Origin: Phormidesmis sp. RL_2_1
Lineage (GTDB): Bacteria; Cyanobacteriota; Cyanobacteriia; Phormidesmidales; Phormidesmidaceae
Reading direction: 5' to 3'
Length of the DNA: 62,727 nt
Assembly (NCBI GenBank): GCA_012033015.1
Contig: JAAUPS010000005.1
Span: 1-62,727, forward strand
Positions 41,683 through 52,047 of this stretch are shown one piece after another (positions within the stretch are counted from its first letter, which is position 1; every line of letters begins with the position of its first letter). A model generated the notes under the pieces. It was not told where the DNA came from and did no database searches. It was given only the letters and a program-made list of their open reading frames with translations. Made by a program: the position numbers and the translations under genes.

Positions 41683-42982
41683 ATGACCCCCCCCCATCGG
41701 TTTTCTGGTTAAAACCTTTCCTAAACTCTCGGAGACATTCATTCTCAATGAGATTTTAGAACTTGAACGGCAGGGCATGAACATGCATATCTTCTCGCTG
41801 CGCAACCGCACCGATCGCTGTGCCCATCCTGGCGTTGCCCAAGTGAAATCACCCGTTACCTACCTGCCGACAATGCTGCCTAACTTCGATCCAGCAGCAG
41901 AGCAGCAGCTCATCGCAACCCAAATCAAGCTGTTTCAGCAAGATTCAGCAACCTATCTCAAGGCACTGGAATTTTATCTTAGCCGCCACGAAGAACGCCA
42001 ACTGCACGAGTTTATGCAGGGCGCTTACCTAGCCGACCAAATACGGCAGTTAGGCATTACCCACCTGCACGTTCACTTCGCTAACATACCGACTGCTACA
42101 GCAGAGGTTGCTCAGTTCTTTTGTCAGGTGTCATACAGCATCACGGCTCATGCCAAAGATATTTATCTCAGCGATTCGGTGGCCCTAGATCGGCGCATCT
42201 CGAAGGCAGAATTTGTACTCACCTGCACCGACTTTAACCGTCGATATCTAGAAAATCTTTCCACCTCGCGCACGCCCATTCATCTGTCTTATCACGGCCT
42301 GGATTTAAGCCGTTTTCAGCCTCGACCTGAAGCGTCAAAGCTCAAGGATTCAAGCACAATTCCGCTTATCCTTAGCGTTGGTCGCTTCTGTGAGAAAAAG
42401 GGCTTTCCCTATCTGCTAGAAGCCTTAAGTACCTTGAAGAAGGTTGGCATTCCCTTCCGCAGCGTCATTGTGGGTTACGGCGAGCTAGAACAACAAATTC
42501 GTGAGCAAATTGTTGCTTTAGAGTTATCAGAGCAGGTCACGATTGCTGGCAAACTCACTCAGGACGAGCTGATTGATTACTACCATCAGGCGGATACTTT
42601 TGTGTTGCCCTGTGTTGTGACTGATAAAGGCGATCGCGATGGTATTCCCAACGTACTGCTCGAAGCAATGGCAATGGAGCTGCCGGTTGTCTCTACAGAC
42701 ATTTCTGGTATTTCCGAGATAGTGAAGACAAATCACAACGGTGTGCTAGTGCCTGAAAAAGATGCCTTGGTGCTATCGCAAGTACTAGAGTCACTGCTAC
42801 GCCAGCCCGAACTTCGTCTCCAGCTTGGCAAGGCGGGCCGAGAGAGCGTGTTAGCACAGTTTGGTCTTACTCAAAACGTCGGTCCAATAAAAGACTGGCT
42901 CCTACAGGCGGTTAAACAACCGCTAAAACCACAAACAAAAGTCTCTGTACTGAGCGAACTGCTAGCCGCAGCAACCGCATAG
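41683..42982 (+). CDS. GT4-family glycosyltransferase, N-terminus out of frame at a C9 homopolymer
   Basis: RBS agaggaac; ATG A(C)9 then IGFLVKTFPKLSETFILNEILELERQGMNMHIFSLR continues in the frame of ORF 41777-42982. Confidence 0.8.
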
Positions 42983-43068
42983 ACGCAGCAACCGCATAGA
43001 CAAAGACCAAACTAACCAGCCAGCAGAATCTGTCACCTACAACATGGTTGCAACAACAGAATTTCACT

Positions 43069-44229
43069 ATGAAAACACTTCTTTTTTACTGTCAGCACAT
43101 TCTCGGCATCGGTCATCTTGTTAGGAGTATGGCGATCGCCCAAGGACTGACAGACGAGTTCAACGTTTATTTCGTCAACGGCGGCGAAGTCATCCACGGC
43201 TTTCCCATTCCTGATGGCGTAGATGTCATCAACTTACCCGCCATCAAAACCGATCCGGACTTTCGCCAGTTGCAGGTGCCCGAGGGATTTACTGATGTAG
43301 AAGCAACACTAGAGTATCGGCGAGATATGTTATTGGAATTGTGCGATCACATCCGCCCCGACGTAGTCATAACCGAGCTATTTCCCTTTGGTCGCCGTCG
43401 CTTCTCCACCGAGCTAATTCCTCTACTAGAGCGGGCGAAGTCTTACGGTGCAAAGATTAGCTGTAGCCTGCGTGATATCGTCGTCACCAAGCAAGACCAG
43501 GCCCGTCACGAAGCTAAGGTTTGCAAACTCATGAACCGTCACTTTGATCAACTCCTGATTCATGGCGACCCAGCCCTAGTCCTGCTAGAGAACAGTTTTT
43601 CTCGGGTCAGCGATCTTGAGTGCGACGTTCGCTACACCGGCTACGTCGTTCCTGATGCGAATCGCCTGTTTGAGCCTAAAACTAGCCACGATCCGCCAGT
43701 GATTCTCGCTAGCGTAGGCGGCGGTCGCTTCGGCCACGAGTTGTTAGACTGCGTTGCTGAAACCTGTCGTTTCTTAGAAGACAAGATACCCCACCAGATA
43801 CAGATGTTTACCGGCCCCTTCTCTCCAGACGAAGTATTTAACCGGATGCAGTCTGCCGCTCAGCGCTGCTTGAACCTAACGGTAGAGCGCTATACGCCTG
43901 ATTTGTTGACCTACATGTCAAAAGCCGATCTCTCTATTAGCATGGCAGGCTACAACACCACTCTAAATGTCTTGCAAACTGGCGTTCGCGCGCTACTTTT
44001 GCCCTTCACTGGCAATGACGACCAGGAGCAGCGTCTACGCTCTAAGCGGCTAGAGAGTCTAGGTATCGTTCGCGCCATTGACCCCGAACAACTCAATCCC
44101 GTCCAGCTTGGACATAGCATTCTCGACATTCTCAATACACAACCCACTCAGCAGTTCTTCAACCTGCATGGGGTCGAAGGCACAACAGCGCGAGTCAAAG
44201 AGCTCGTTAAGCAGCCAGCAATGGTTTGA
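43069..44229 (+). CDS. MurG/GT28-like glycosyltransferase, paralogue of 40421-41641
   Basis: MKTLLFYCQHILGIGHLVRSMAIAQGL; SMAGYNTTLNVLQTGVRALLLPF. Confidence 0.75.
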   Translation: MKTLLFYCQHILGIGHLVRSMAIAQGLTDEFNVYFVNGGEVIHGFPIPDGVDVINLPAIKTDPDFRQLQVPEGFTDVEATLEYRRDMLLELCDHIRPDVVITELFPFGRRRFSTELIPLLERAKSYGAKISCSLRDIVVTKQDQARHEAKVCKLMNRHFDQLLIHGDPALVLLENSFSRVSDLECDVRYTGYVVPDANRLFEPKTSHDPPVILASVGGGRFGHELLDCVAETCRFLEDKIPHQIQMFTGPFSPDEVFNRMQSAAQRCLNLTVERYTPDLLTYMSKADLSISMAGYNTTLNVLQTGVRALLLPFTGNDDQEQRLRSKRLESLGIVRAIDPEQLNPVQLGHSILDILNTQPTQQFFNLHGVEGTTARVKELVKQPAMV

Positions 44230-44281
44230 CAGTTCAGATCAAATCGAATTTCCTTTGTTCCTTACTTCTATTTTTTAAGTT

Positions 44282-45475
44282 ATGAAATCTCCAAAAGTTT
44301 GTATCACTTCCCTAGAATTTCCACCCGACGTGGGTGGGGTCGGCGAATCCGTCGCCCGCATTACCCAACTACTTCAAGACGTAGGCTACGAGGTTCACGT
44401 TGCCGTCTTCCACTCCAAGCAGCGCAAAGCCGAAGGCTATCACCGCTCTGCTTGTAACACAACCGAGCAAGAAGGTATCTTTGTTCATCGCTTAGAGCCT
44501 GCTAGCCGCTCTAACGATGCCATCGTTCAAGATCACCGCAGCGAAGTATATTTCCAGCTCAAGCAGCTTCATCGCGCTCATCAGTTCGATCTATTCCACG
44601 CATTTTTCATTAACGAAACGGGCTTTCTCACTACGCTGCTAGCCAAAGAAGAAGGCATACCCATCATCAACAGCGTACGAGGCAGCGATCTGCACAAGCA
44701 TATCTTTAGCCCCAAACAGTTCAGCCAAATCACCTGGACGCTAGAAAGTTCTGATTGGGTGACCTTTGTTAGCCGCGACCTACAAAAACGTGGTCAGGTC
44801 ATGGTGCCGAGCCTCTCTTTCAAATCCACCGCTTTCTTAAACTCAATTCAGCCAGTAGATTTCTCGAACCTACCTCAGCCAAAGCTGGCAAACCAGCTCA
44901 AAGGGTTAGTCGTCGGCTCAGTCGGTCGCTTCCGCGATAAGAAAGGACTGGAATATCTGCTCGATGCCTGTAGCGACCTCGCTCTACAGATACCGCTGAC
45001 GCTGTTGTTAGTAGGTGACTTTGCCGAGCGCGAACGTCTCTATTGGGAAGCGGCCATTGAAGCCAGCGGCATGGCCGAGCGCACCGTCCTTACGGGCATG
45101 ATTCCTCGGGAAGAGGGACTAGCGTATTTGGCTTACGTAGATGTGTACGCAATTCCTTCTTTGCACGATGGCTGTCCTAACGCTCTGCTAGAAGCCATGC
45201 TCTCAGGCAAAGCTATCGTTGGTAGCAGCGTTGATGCTATCGGCGAGATTTTAGAAGAGGGCAAAAACGGATTAGTTGTGCCCCCTGGCAACAGCACGGC
45301 CCTTAAAGCGGCTCTTCTTACTCTGGCAAGCTCGTTTGAACTGCGCAATGCCTTTGGCAAAGCTGCTCAAGACACAGTTTATCAGAAGCTGTCGCCCGCT
45401 GTTGAAAAAGCAAACTGGGCCAGGGTTTATCAAAAAGTGCTGATGGATATTCCGGCTTTGGCAATCGCCGTCTAA
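44282..45475 (+). CDS. GT4-family glycosyltransferase
   Basis: CITSLEFPPDVGGVGESVARI; VGSVGRFRDKKGLEYLLDA; PSLHDGCPNALLEAMLSGKAIVGS. Confidence 0.9.
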   Translation: MKSPKVCITSLEFPPDVGGVGESVARITQLLQDVGYEVHVAVFHSKQRKAEGYHRSACNTTEQEGIFVHRLEPASRSNDAIVQDHRSEVYFQLKQLHRAHQFDLFHAFFINETGFLTTLLAKEEGIPIINSVRGSDLHKHIFSPKQFSQITWTLESSDWVTFVSRDLQKRGQVMVPSLSFKSTAFLNSIQPVDFSNLPQPKLANQLKGLVVGSVGRFRDKKGLEYLLDACSDLALQIPLTLLLVGDFAERERLYWEAAIEASGMAERTVLTGMIPREEGLAYLAYVDVYAIPSLHDGCPNALLEAMLSGKAIVGSSVDAIGEILEEGKNGLVVPPGNSTALKAALLTLASSFELRNAFGKAAQDTVYQKLSPAVEKANWARVYQKVLMDIPALAIAV

Positions 45476-45568
45476 AACATGCTCCCATTCTAACGCGACA
45501 TTATTAATCCGCATTTCTTCTAACCTGATCTCTTCTACCTATATCTTTTTCACGTGGAGGTTCTTCCT

Positions 45569-46651
45569 ATGACTGCAACGCTAACTTCCCCTAGTTCATT
45601 TCTAACTCAGCAGCAAGCAACCCCTCGCATCACAGTTTTAGTCTCGCCCAGAGAACGCTTCAGCTACGCTCGCACATCACTAGAAAGCATCTACGAGCAC
45701 ACGCGCGTTCCCTTCGAACTGGTGTATGTAGACAGTGGCTCGCCCAAGTCGGTACAGAAATATCTGCAATCTGCCGCTGCCGAAAGAGGATTTACACTGC
45801 TACGGACGGAGCATTTTCTCTCTCCCAATCAGGCTCGAAACCTGGGACTAGAACAGGTTAAAACCGACTACGTTCTATTCGTTGACAACGATCTACACGT
45901 TTCACCCGGCTGGCTAGAACAGCTCTGGAAGTGCGCTCAAGAAACCGACGCCACCGTCGTCTGTCCGCTGACCTGTATCGGCCAGCCACTGCACGAAATA
46001 ATTCACCTAGCTGGAGGCGAAGCCCGAATTGAACAGCTCGACGATGGAGAGAAAACTCGGCGCAAAGTTCATGAAAAGCATTATTTTGTGAACCGCCCAG
46101 TAGCCGAAGTGCAAGATCAGCTTCACCGCCGACAGTGTGAATTTGCAGAGTTTCACTGCATGCTGGTTAAGCGTGAGATTTTCGATCACATTGGTTCACT
46201 TGATGAAAATCTGCTGAGCACTCGCGAACATATCGATTTTTGTATGACGGTGGCAAACACAGGTGGCACCCTCTACTGCGAACCTGCTTCTGTTGTTACT
46301 TATGTACCAGATGTTCTCTATCGCTGGTCAGACTTGGCTTACTTCATGCTGCGCTGGAGCGATACTTGGGAAGTAAAGAGTCTCAAACATTTTCGCAAGA
46401 AGTGGAACTTGGAGAAAGACAAATACTTCAAGAAACGCTACCGTCGCTTAGGCCACCGCCGTCACGCTGCTTTTGTAAAGCCGCTAATTCGTAAGCTTAC
46501 CTTTGGCCGATCTGTTCCCTGGTTAGAGAACTGGATTGTTAAACAAGAGCGGCGGTTGAATAAAATCATTGCCAATCGCTACAACCAGCGCGAAGAACAG
46601 ATTGAAAAAATAGGTTTCAGTAGCGAGCAAACCGCAGTCAAAAAGGTATAG
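45569..46651 (+). CDS. GT2-family glycosyltransferase
   Basis: ITVLVSPRERFSYARTSLESIYEHT...VDSGSPKSV...YVLFVDNDLHVSPGWL. Confidence 0.9.
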   Translation: MTATLTSPSSFLTQQQATPRITVLVSPRERFSYARTSLESIYEHTRVPFELVYVDSGSPKSVQKYLQSAAAERGFTLLRTEHFLSPNQARNLGLEQVKTDYVLFVDNDLHVSPGWLEQLWKCAQETDATVVCPLTCIGQPLHEIIHLAGGEARIEQLDDGEKTRRKVHEKHYFVNRPVAEVQDQLHRRQCEFAEFHCMLVKREIFDHIGSLDENLLSTREHIDFCMTVANTGGTLYCEPASVVTYVPDVLYRWSDLAYFMLRWSDTWEVKSLKHFRKKWNLEKDKYFKKRYRRLGHRRHAAFVKPLIRKLTFGRSVPWLENWIVKQERRLNKIIANRYNQREEQIEKIGFSSEQTAVKKV

Positions 46652-46654
46652 AGT

Positions 46655-48524
46655 ATGGCTAAGCGCAAATCATTCATAGTATCGCTGCCGGGTCTACGCC
46701 GAATTGTGCGTCACTTTCGGCCGCATATTCGTCCTCAGTTTCGGCTGCTATTAGGCGCGTTTCTGGCGCTGATGAGTGAAACGGCAATGCGGTTGCTGGA
46801 GCCTTGGCCGCTAAAGATCATTTTTGACAGAGTGATTCTGCCGTCGGGGTTTAGTATTCACAGCCACAATATTGAGTCATTATCGGGGCTGTCGCCGCTG
46901 GTGGTCTTGAGTTTTCTGTCGGTGGCGCTAGTGCGATCGCACTCGGACGTGGCGCAGCGGCCTACTTCAGTACAGTGGGTATGGCAGTAGCGGCAACGCA
47001 CATCATGTCGAACATTCGCGCTGAGCTATATGACCATATTCAACGGCTGTCGATGTCGTTTCACACGCGAGCGAAAAGCGGCGATTTGATCACTCGCGTC
47101 ACCTACGATATTGAACGGCTACGAGAAGTAACCGTAGTAGCGGCCCTACCGCTAGTGAGTCACTTTCTAACCATGTTTGGCATGGTGGGTGTGATGTTTT
47201 GGATGAATCGAGAGCTGACGCTAATTGCGATCGCAGTTCTCCCCCTCTTTGCACTCACCACTACCACCATGTCTCGCAAAATTCACAAAGTGGCCCGCCG
47301 TCAGCGCCAGCGAGAGGGTGCAATGGCCGCCTCCGCAGCAGAAGCAATCGGCGCGATCAAAGTTGTTCAGGCGCTTTCTTTGCAAGATTTCCTTGGTAAA
47401 TCTTTTGCGAAGAACAACAAAAAAGCCTAAAAGAGAGCGCAGAAACGCAGCGACTGCGAGCAGGACAAGAGCGGCTAGTAGAGATTTTGGTGGCCGTTGC
47501 GCAAGCCGTGGTTTTGTGGCGCGGCGTACAGCTTGTGCTAATGGGTCAGGCGACACCGGGAGATCTTCTGGTGTTCTTTACCTACCTAAAAGTAGCCTTC
47601 AAGCCTATGCGCCAGCTCGCTAAATACACTGGGCAAATTGCTAAGGCGATCGCTTCGGGCGAGCGCATTATTGACTTGTTGGAAAAAGTACCTGACGTGC
47701 GCGACTCGAAGGGGGCTCAGATTGCTCCGGCCTTCCGAGGTGACATCTGTTGCGAAAACGTCACCTTTGCTTACGGCTCCTACGACTCTAGCCAGAGCGC
47801 GCTGCGCGGTCTATCTTTCCATGCTCAGCCAGGAGAACAGATCGCAATTGTCGGGCCTTCCGGCGGCGGCAAGTCAACGCTAGTGAGCCTACTGCTGCGC
47901 TTCTATGACCCCATCGAGGGCGGCGTTCGCATTGATGGGCATGACATTAGAGAATATACGCTCGCTTCTTTGCGTCAGCAAATCAGCATCGTGCTACAAG
48001 ATAGCGTTCTATTTTCTGCTAGCGTACGTGACAATATTGCCTACGGCGCATTAGGGGGTAAAGCTAAAAAGATAACAGATGAACAAATTGAAGCCGCCGC
48101 CCGACTTGCGAACGCTCACGAGTTTATCACTCAGCTTGCCGACGGTTACGAGACCATCTTAGGCGAACGCGGCTCGACCCTCTCAGGTGGCCAGCGTCAG
48201 CGCATTGCCATTGCCCGCGCCGCCATCCGCAACGCACCAATTGTCATTCTTGACGAACCCACGACCGGGCTAGATAGCGTCAGCGAAGCCGCCGTGAGCG
48301 AAGCGCTTAACCGACTGACCCAAAATAAGACGACTTTCTGGATCTCTCATAATTTACGCACCGTTCAGCAGGCCGACAAAATGCTCTACATCGAGCAAGG
48401 TCGCATATTAGAGCGCGGTACTCATACCGAACTGATGCGCAGAGGCGATCGCTACGCCAAGCTCTATCGCCTTCAGGCTAAAGCAACTGAGTACCCGCAG
48501 CCTTACCTATTGAATCCAGCATAA
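46655..48524 (+). CDS. ABC exporter (fused permease/ATPase), two one-base frameshifts (about 46932 and 47408)
   Basis: Three consecutive ORFs together give TMD plus NBD: Walker A GPSGGGKST, LSGGQ, Walker B IVILDEPTTGLD; frames rejoin as SVALV-AIALGRGAAAYFSTVGMAVAAT and LGKSF-EEQQKSLKESAETQ. Confidence 0.9.
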
Positions 48525-48529
48525 CCACT

Positions 48530-49636
48530 ATGACCTCTTCTACGCGCATCATCCTTGTCCGCCACGGACGCAGTACCTACAATGACCAAGGCCGCTATCA
48601 AGGCAGCTCTAACCACGCGCTCCTGACGCAAAAAGGTATTGAGACGGCTTGCCAAGTAGGACAGTCTCTGCGCCATGTTCCTATACATGCGGTCTACAGC
48701 AGTCCCTTACGCCGCGTCACACAAACGACCGACACTATTCTACGCGAGCTAGGCACAGGCCCCAAAGCGCTCTCAATTGACGAAAACTTAAGAGAAATCG
48801 ACTTGTCGAATTGGGAGGGGCTCTCTTACCAACATGTCAAAGAACAATTTGCTGAAGACTATCGCTGCTGGCAAGAGCAGCCTCACGAATTTGAGCTAAC
48901 GCGTCTTCAAGCCCAAACCAGAGGAAGCACCGCCGCTGTCACTGAGGTCAAATACTACCCTGTACGATCACTCTATCAGAGAGCGCAGCAGTTCTGGCAA
49001 ACAGTGCTTACTCAGCACGCTGGGCAAACGGTTCTCGTCGTTAGTCACGGCGGCACTAACCATGCGCTCATTAGCACAGCGCTAGGGCTTACGCCCGAAC
49101 ATCACCACCGACTACAGCAGTCTAACTGCGGCGTTAGCATCTTAGAATTCACAAATTGGCAGGTACAAATTCAACAGCTCAACTGTACAGCGTCTATCAA
49201 AGAGACTTTGCCTAAGCTCAAGGCGGGTAAGCAAGGTCTCCAATTGCTATTAGTAGCAGAAGAAGCGCTTTCAAAAGATCGCGCTCATACGCTTGCAGAT
49301 CGGCTAGCGGCGATCGCCCCCAACTTTTGTCTCGCCAGCCGTGAAGATCTAGCCCGCAAGCTTTTACAGCGCTGCCCGACAACGCTACAGCTCGCCACCA
49401 CCAAGGCCAGCTTTTTACTGGATTGGCAGCAGAGCTTGGAACAGTCTGTTCGCCACCAAAGCAAGTTGATTACCGGGATTGCGATCGCACCCACTCGCAG
49501 CATTCAAACCCTCCTGATGCAGACCCTAGGCGGTCAGGCTCAGAACAGCTCTCAGATCCGCGTCGAATCGGGCAAGCTTAGCGTCGTTCACTACCCATCT
49601 GCCCACCGTCCGGTTGTCCAAGCTATTAATTTTTAG
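48530..49636 (+). CDS. Histidine phosphatase-family protein with C-terminal extension
   Basis: IILVRHGRSTYNDQGRYQGSSNHALLTQKG; VVSHGGTNHALI. Confidence 0.9.
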   Translation: MTSSTRIILVRHGRSTYNDQGRYQGSSNHALLTQKGIETACQVGQSLRHVPIHAVYSSPLRRVTQTTDTILRELGTGPKALSIDENLREIDLSNWEGLSYQHVKEQFAEDYRCWQEQPHEFELTRLQAQTRGSTAAVTEVKYYPVRSLYQRAQQFWQTVLTQHAGQTVLVVSHGGTNHALISTALGLTPEHHHRLQQSNCGVSILEFTNWQVQIQQLNCTASIKETLPKLKAGKQGLQLLLVAEEALSKDRAHTLADRLAAIAPNFCLASREDLARKLLQRCPTTLQLATTKASFLLDWQQSLEQSVRHQSKLITGIAIAPTRSIQTLLMQTLGGQAQNSSQIRVESGKLSVVHYPSAHRPVVQAINF

Positions 49637-49713
49637 CCGTTAGGCTCTCTCTCGTTCTTTCTTTTACCTTCTTGCTTTTATCATCAGCGATCGCTTACAG
49701 GAGAAATACCCAT

Positions 49714-50736
49714 ATGTCTACGATTTTAGTGACCGGAGCAGCCGGATTCATCGGCTACCACGTTACCCATCAGCTTTTGCAGCAAGGCCACAAGGTAATA
49801 GGCATTGACAATCTCAATGCCTATTACGACGTGAGACTTAAGCACGACCGGCTTGCTCAGCTTTGGCCTTCCACTCGATTTATCTTTCAACGGATAGACA
49901 TCGCCGACCGCTCAGCAGTGGAGGCTCTTTTTACCCGCTGGGCGCCTGAACAGGTTGTCCACCTCGCGGCCCAAGCAGGGGTGCGCTATTCACTACAAAA
50001 TCCCCATACCTATGTCGATAGCAACTTAGTAGGCTTTGTCAACATTCTCGAAGGTTGCCGTCACCACCAAGTACAGCATCTAGTGTTTGCCTCTTCCAGC
50101 TCAGTTTATGGGGCCAATCGTCAGATACCTTATGCCGTTGAGCACAACGTAGATCGTCCTATCAGCCTCTACGCTGCGACAAAGAAGGCCAACGAACTGA
50201 TAGCTCATTCCTACAGTCATCTTTATGAGCTGCCCGTAACAGGGCTGCGCTTTTTCACTGTGTATGGTCCTTGGGGTCGTCCGGACATGGCTCCCTTCAA
50301 GTTCACAAAAGCCATTGTAGAAGGGCGCACAATTGACGTGTACAACTATGGCCGGATGCGCCGCGACTTTACTTACATCGACGATATTGTTGAAGGCGTT
50401 CTTAGAACACTTGCTCAGATTCCTCAACCCAACATCACTTCGTCTGTTGCAACACAAGATAGCCACGCGCCTTACCGTATATACAATATTGGCAACGGTC
50501 GCCCCATAGAGCTAATGCGTTTTGTTGAGGTTGTTGAAGATGCCCTTGGCATGAAGGCACGTAAGAATCTAATGCCCATGCAGCCTGGTGATGTACTAGA
50601 GACTTACGCCGATGTCACCGCGCTTAAAGCAGCCATTGGATTCGAGCCGAAAACGAGTCTAGAAGAAGGAATCGCTAAATTTGTAAGTTGGTATCAATCG
50701 TATTCTTCCTCCATTGACTTACCGCTGACGGCTTAG
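49714..50736 (+). CDS. NAD-dependent epimerase, UDP-glucuronate epimerase-like
   Basis: MSTILVTGAAGFIGYHVTHQLLQQGHKVIGIDNLNAYYDVRLKHDRL; YAATKKANELIAHSYSHLY. Confidence 0.9.
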   Translation: MSTILVTGAAGFIGYHVTHQLLQQGHKVIGIDNLNAYYDVRLKHDRLAQLWPSTRFIFQRIDIADRSAVEALFTRWAPEQVVHLAAQAGVRYSLQNPHTYVDSNLVGFVNILEGCRHHQVQHLVFASSSSVYGANRQIPYAVEHNVDRPISLYAATKKANELIAHSYSHLYELPVTGLRFFTVYGPWGRPDMAPFKFTKAIVEGRTIDVYNYGRMRRDFTYIDDIVEGVLRTLAQIPQPNITSSVATQDSHAPYRIYNIGNGRPIELMRFVEVVEDALGMKARKNLMPMQPGDVLETYADVTALKAAIGFEPKTSLEEGIAKFVSWYQSYSSSIDLPLTA

Positions 50737-50869
50737 ACACGAGCTTGACTCTGTCCTTAAGGGTGTAGGAAGCTGCGCGTATCACCAGTCTTCATACGGT
50801 GGTAGTCCATTTTAGTAAAGGATAGAGAAAATATCGTTGGGGTCGTTCCCTATCATCTTTTCTCTGATC

Positions 50870-51640
50870 AAGCGATTGTATTCATAAATGAAATTCCAAA
50901 TCGCGCCGACATGGTTCTCTAACTTTTTGGAGAAGGAAAGTGTTTTTCTCACTAACCGCAATACCCGTTGTCTTAGTGAGCATTCCTTAGCGCCGCAAAG
51001 CGACGGAGGGTCTCACCGCTGCCTCAAGGTGTTGTTGAATCCTTCGATATCGCTCGTCAAGCCGCTATCTTTGCCAACAGCCCGATGCCGCTTAGCGAGA
51101 ATCACCATCTCGTAGGCTGCCCAATAGTCTGTGTAGACAACGACAGCACATTGCCTGTACACGGCAGGGATGGATTGCCACCATGAGCGGGCTGATGCTC
51201 TCGAGCGCTCGCCGATATGGCAGCCCATCACTTCTCGAGTGGCGGCATCTATCGCCAAACCAGACTCACTGTTGATTGCCTTTGTCATCCACAAACGCCC
51301 ACAACTCATCCATCTGCACCTTTAGCTTGCCTTGGGCCTTAGGCGTGACTTGTGCGACTTTAGGCACCCATTCATAGCCAGTATTCACAGAGTCCTGAAG
51401 CCAACTTTCTGAAACGCCAGTAGCCCCAGAGATGCCTGCCAGCGGGATTTTCTCTAGCAGCAACAGATCTATTAAGCCCAGTGTATTTTTGTCTTTCGGC
51501 TGCCATTGCGGGTCTTCCACAAATTGACGGCCGCAGTCTTTACACTTGTAGCTTTGTTTAGCTCGTCGGTTCAGACCATTTTTGATGATGTCATGGGAGC
51601 CGCAGGTCGGGCAGGTCATTTCTGGTTTCATTGATGTCCC
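50870..51640 (-). pseudogene. IS1-like transposase, decayed; one partial dispersed-repeat copy inserted
   Basis: CPTCGSHDIIKNGLNRRAKQSYKCKDCGRQFV (InsA-like) ... MDELWAFVDDKGNQQ* ... DAATREVMGCHIGERS..TLRQR | ~45-55 bp insert | LRLVRKTLSFSKKLENHVGAIWNFIYEYN. Confidence 0.85.
50975..51033 (-). repeat. Copy E (partial) of dispersed palindromic repeat family, inside the IS1-like gene
   Basis: rc cagcggtgagaccctccgtcgctttgcggcgctaaggaatgctcactaagac matches about 33996-34048 nearly base for base. Confidence 0.85.
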
Positions 51641-51992
51641 GAGAATTCTGTGCCAAGTCTCAGCGCACCTCTTCAGTGGTTGAAGTTCAGTGTTGAAGTT
51701 CAGTGGTTGAAGTTCAGTGGTTGAAGGCCGCCATGGCTATCTATCCAAGCTTCACCATGCCCGTCGTGGGTTCTCTGAACAGTCGCTCAATGTGCTCACT
51801 ATCATTCATAATTTTGGCCTCAAACGATAATACGATGGCACCACCGCTGCACAACGCCTATTTGGGCACGATTTTTCTGACCTATTTGAATGGATGCTAG
51901 CCCACGTCGGTGAGTTGCCTATGCCTTGACAGTCATCTAAACTACAGCGGCCAAAACCTTTATATGCAGACGTTTCCCGCCTTAAGTTGAGA
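51641..51992 (+). pseudogene. 3' remnant of the DUF6399-type IS
   Basis: EFCAKSQRTSSVVE [14-bp repeats] VEGRHGYLSKLHHARRGFSEQSLNVLTIIHNFGLKR*YDGTTAAQRLFGHDFSDLFEWMLAHVGELPMP parallels 59357-59854 product; degraded end ccgccttaagttgagacc. Confidence 0.85.
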
Positions 51993-52047
51993 CCTGAATC
52001 GAGGCAATAGAATCTCGGAAATAGAATCTTAGAAGCGTGAGGTCTCG

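Noticed and set aside
51013-51631. IS1 InsA/InsB programmed frameshift as explanation for the two IS1-like ORFs
   Set aside because: The break includes a TGA at a Trp-like position, an additional T and a repeat insertion downstream; decay fits better than programmed recoding.
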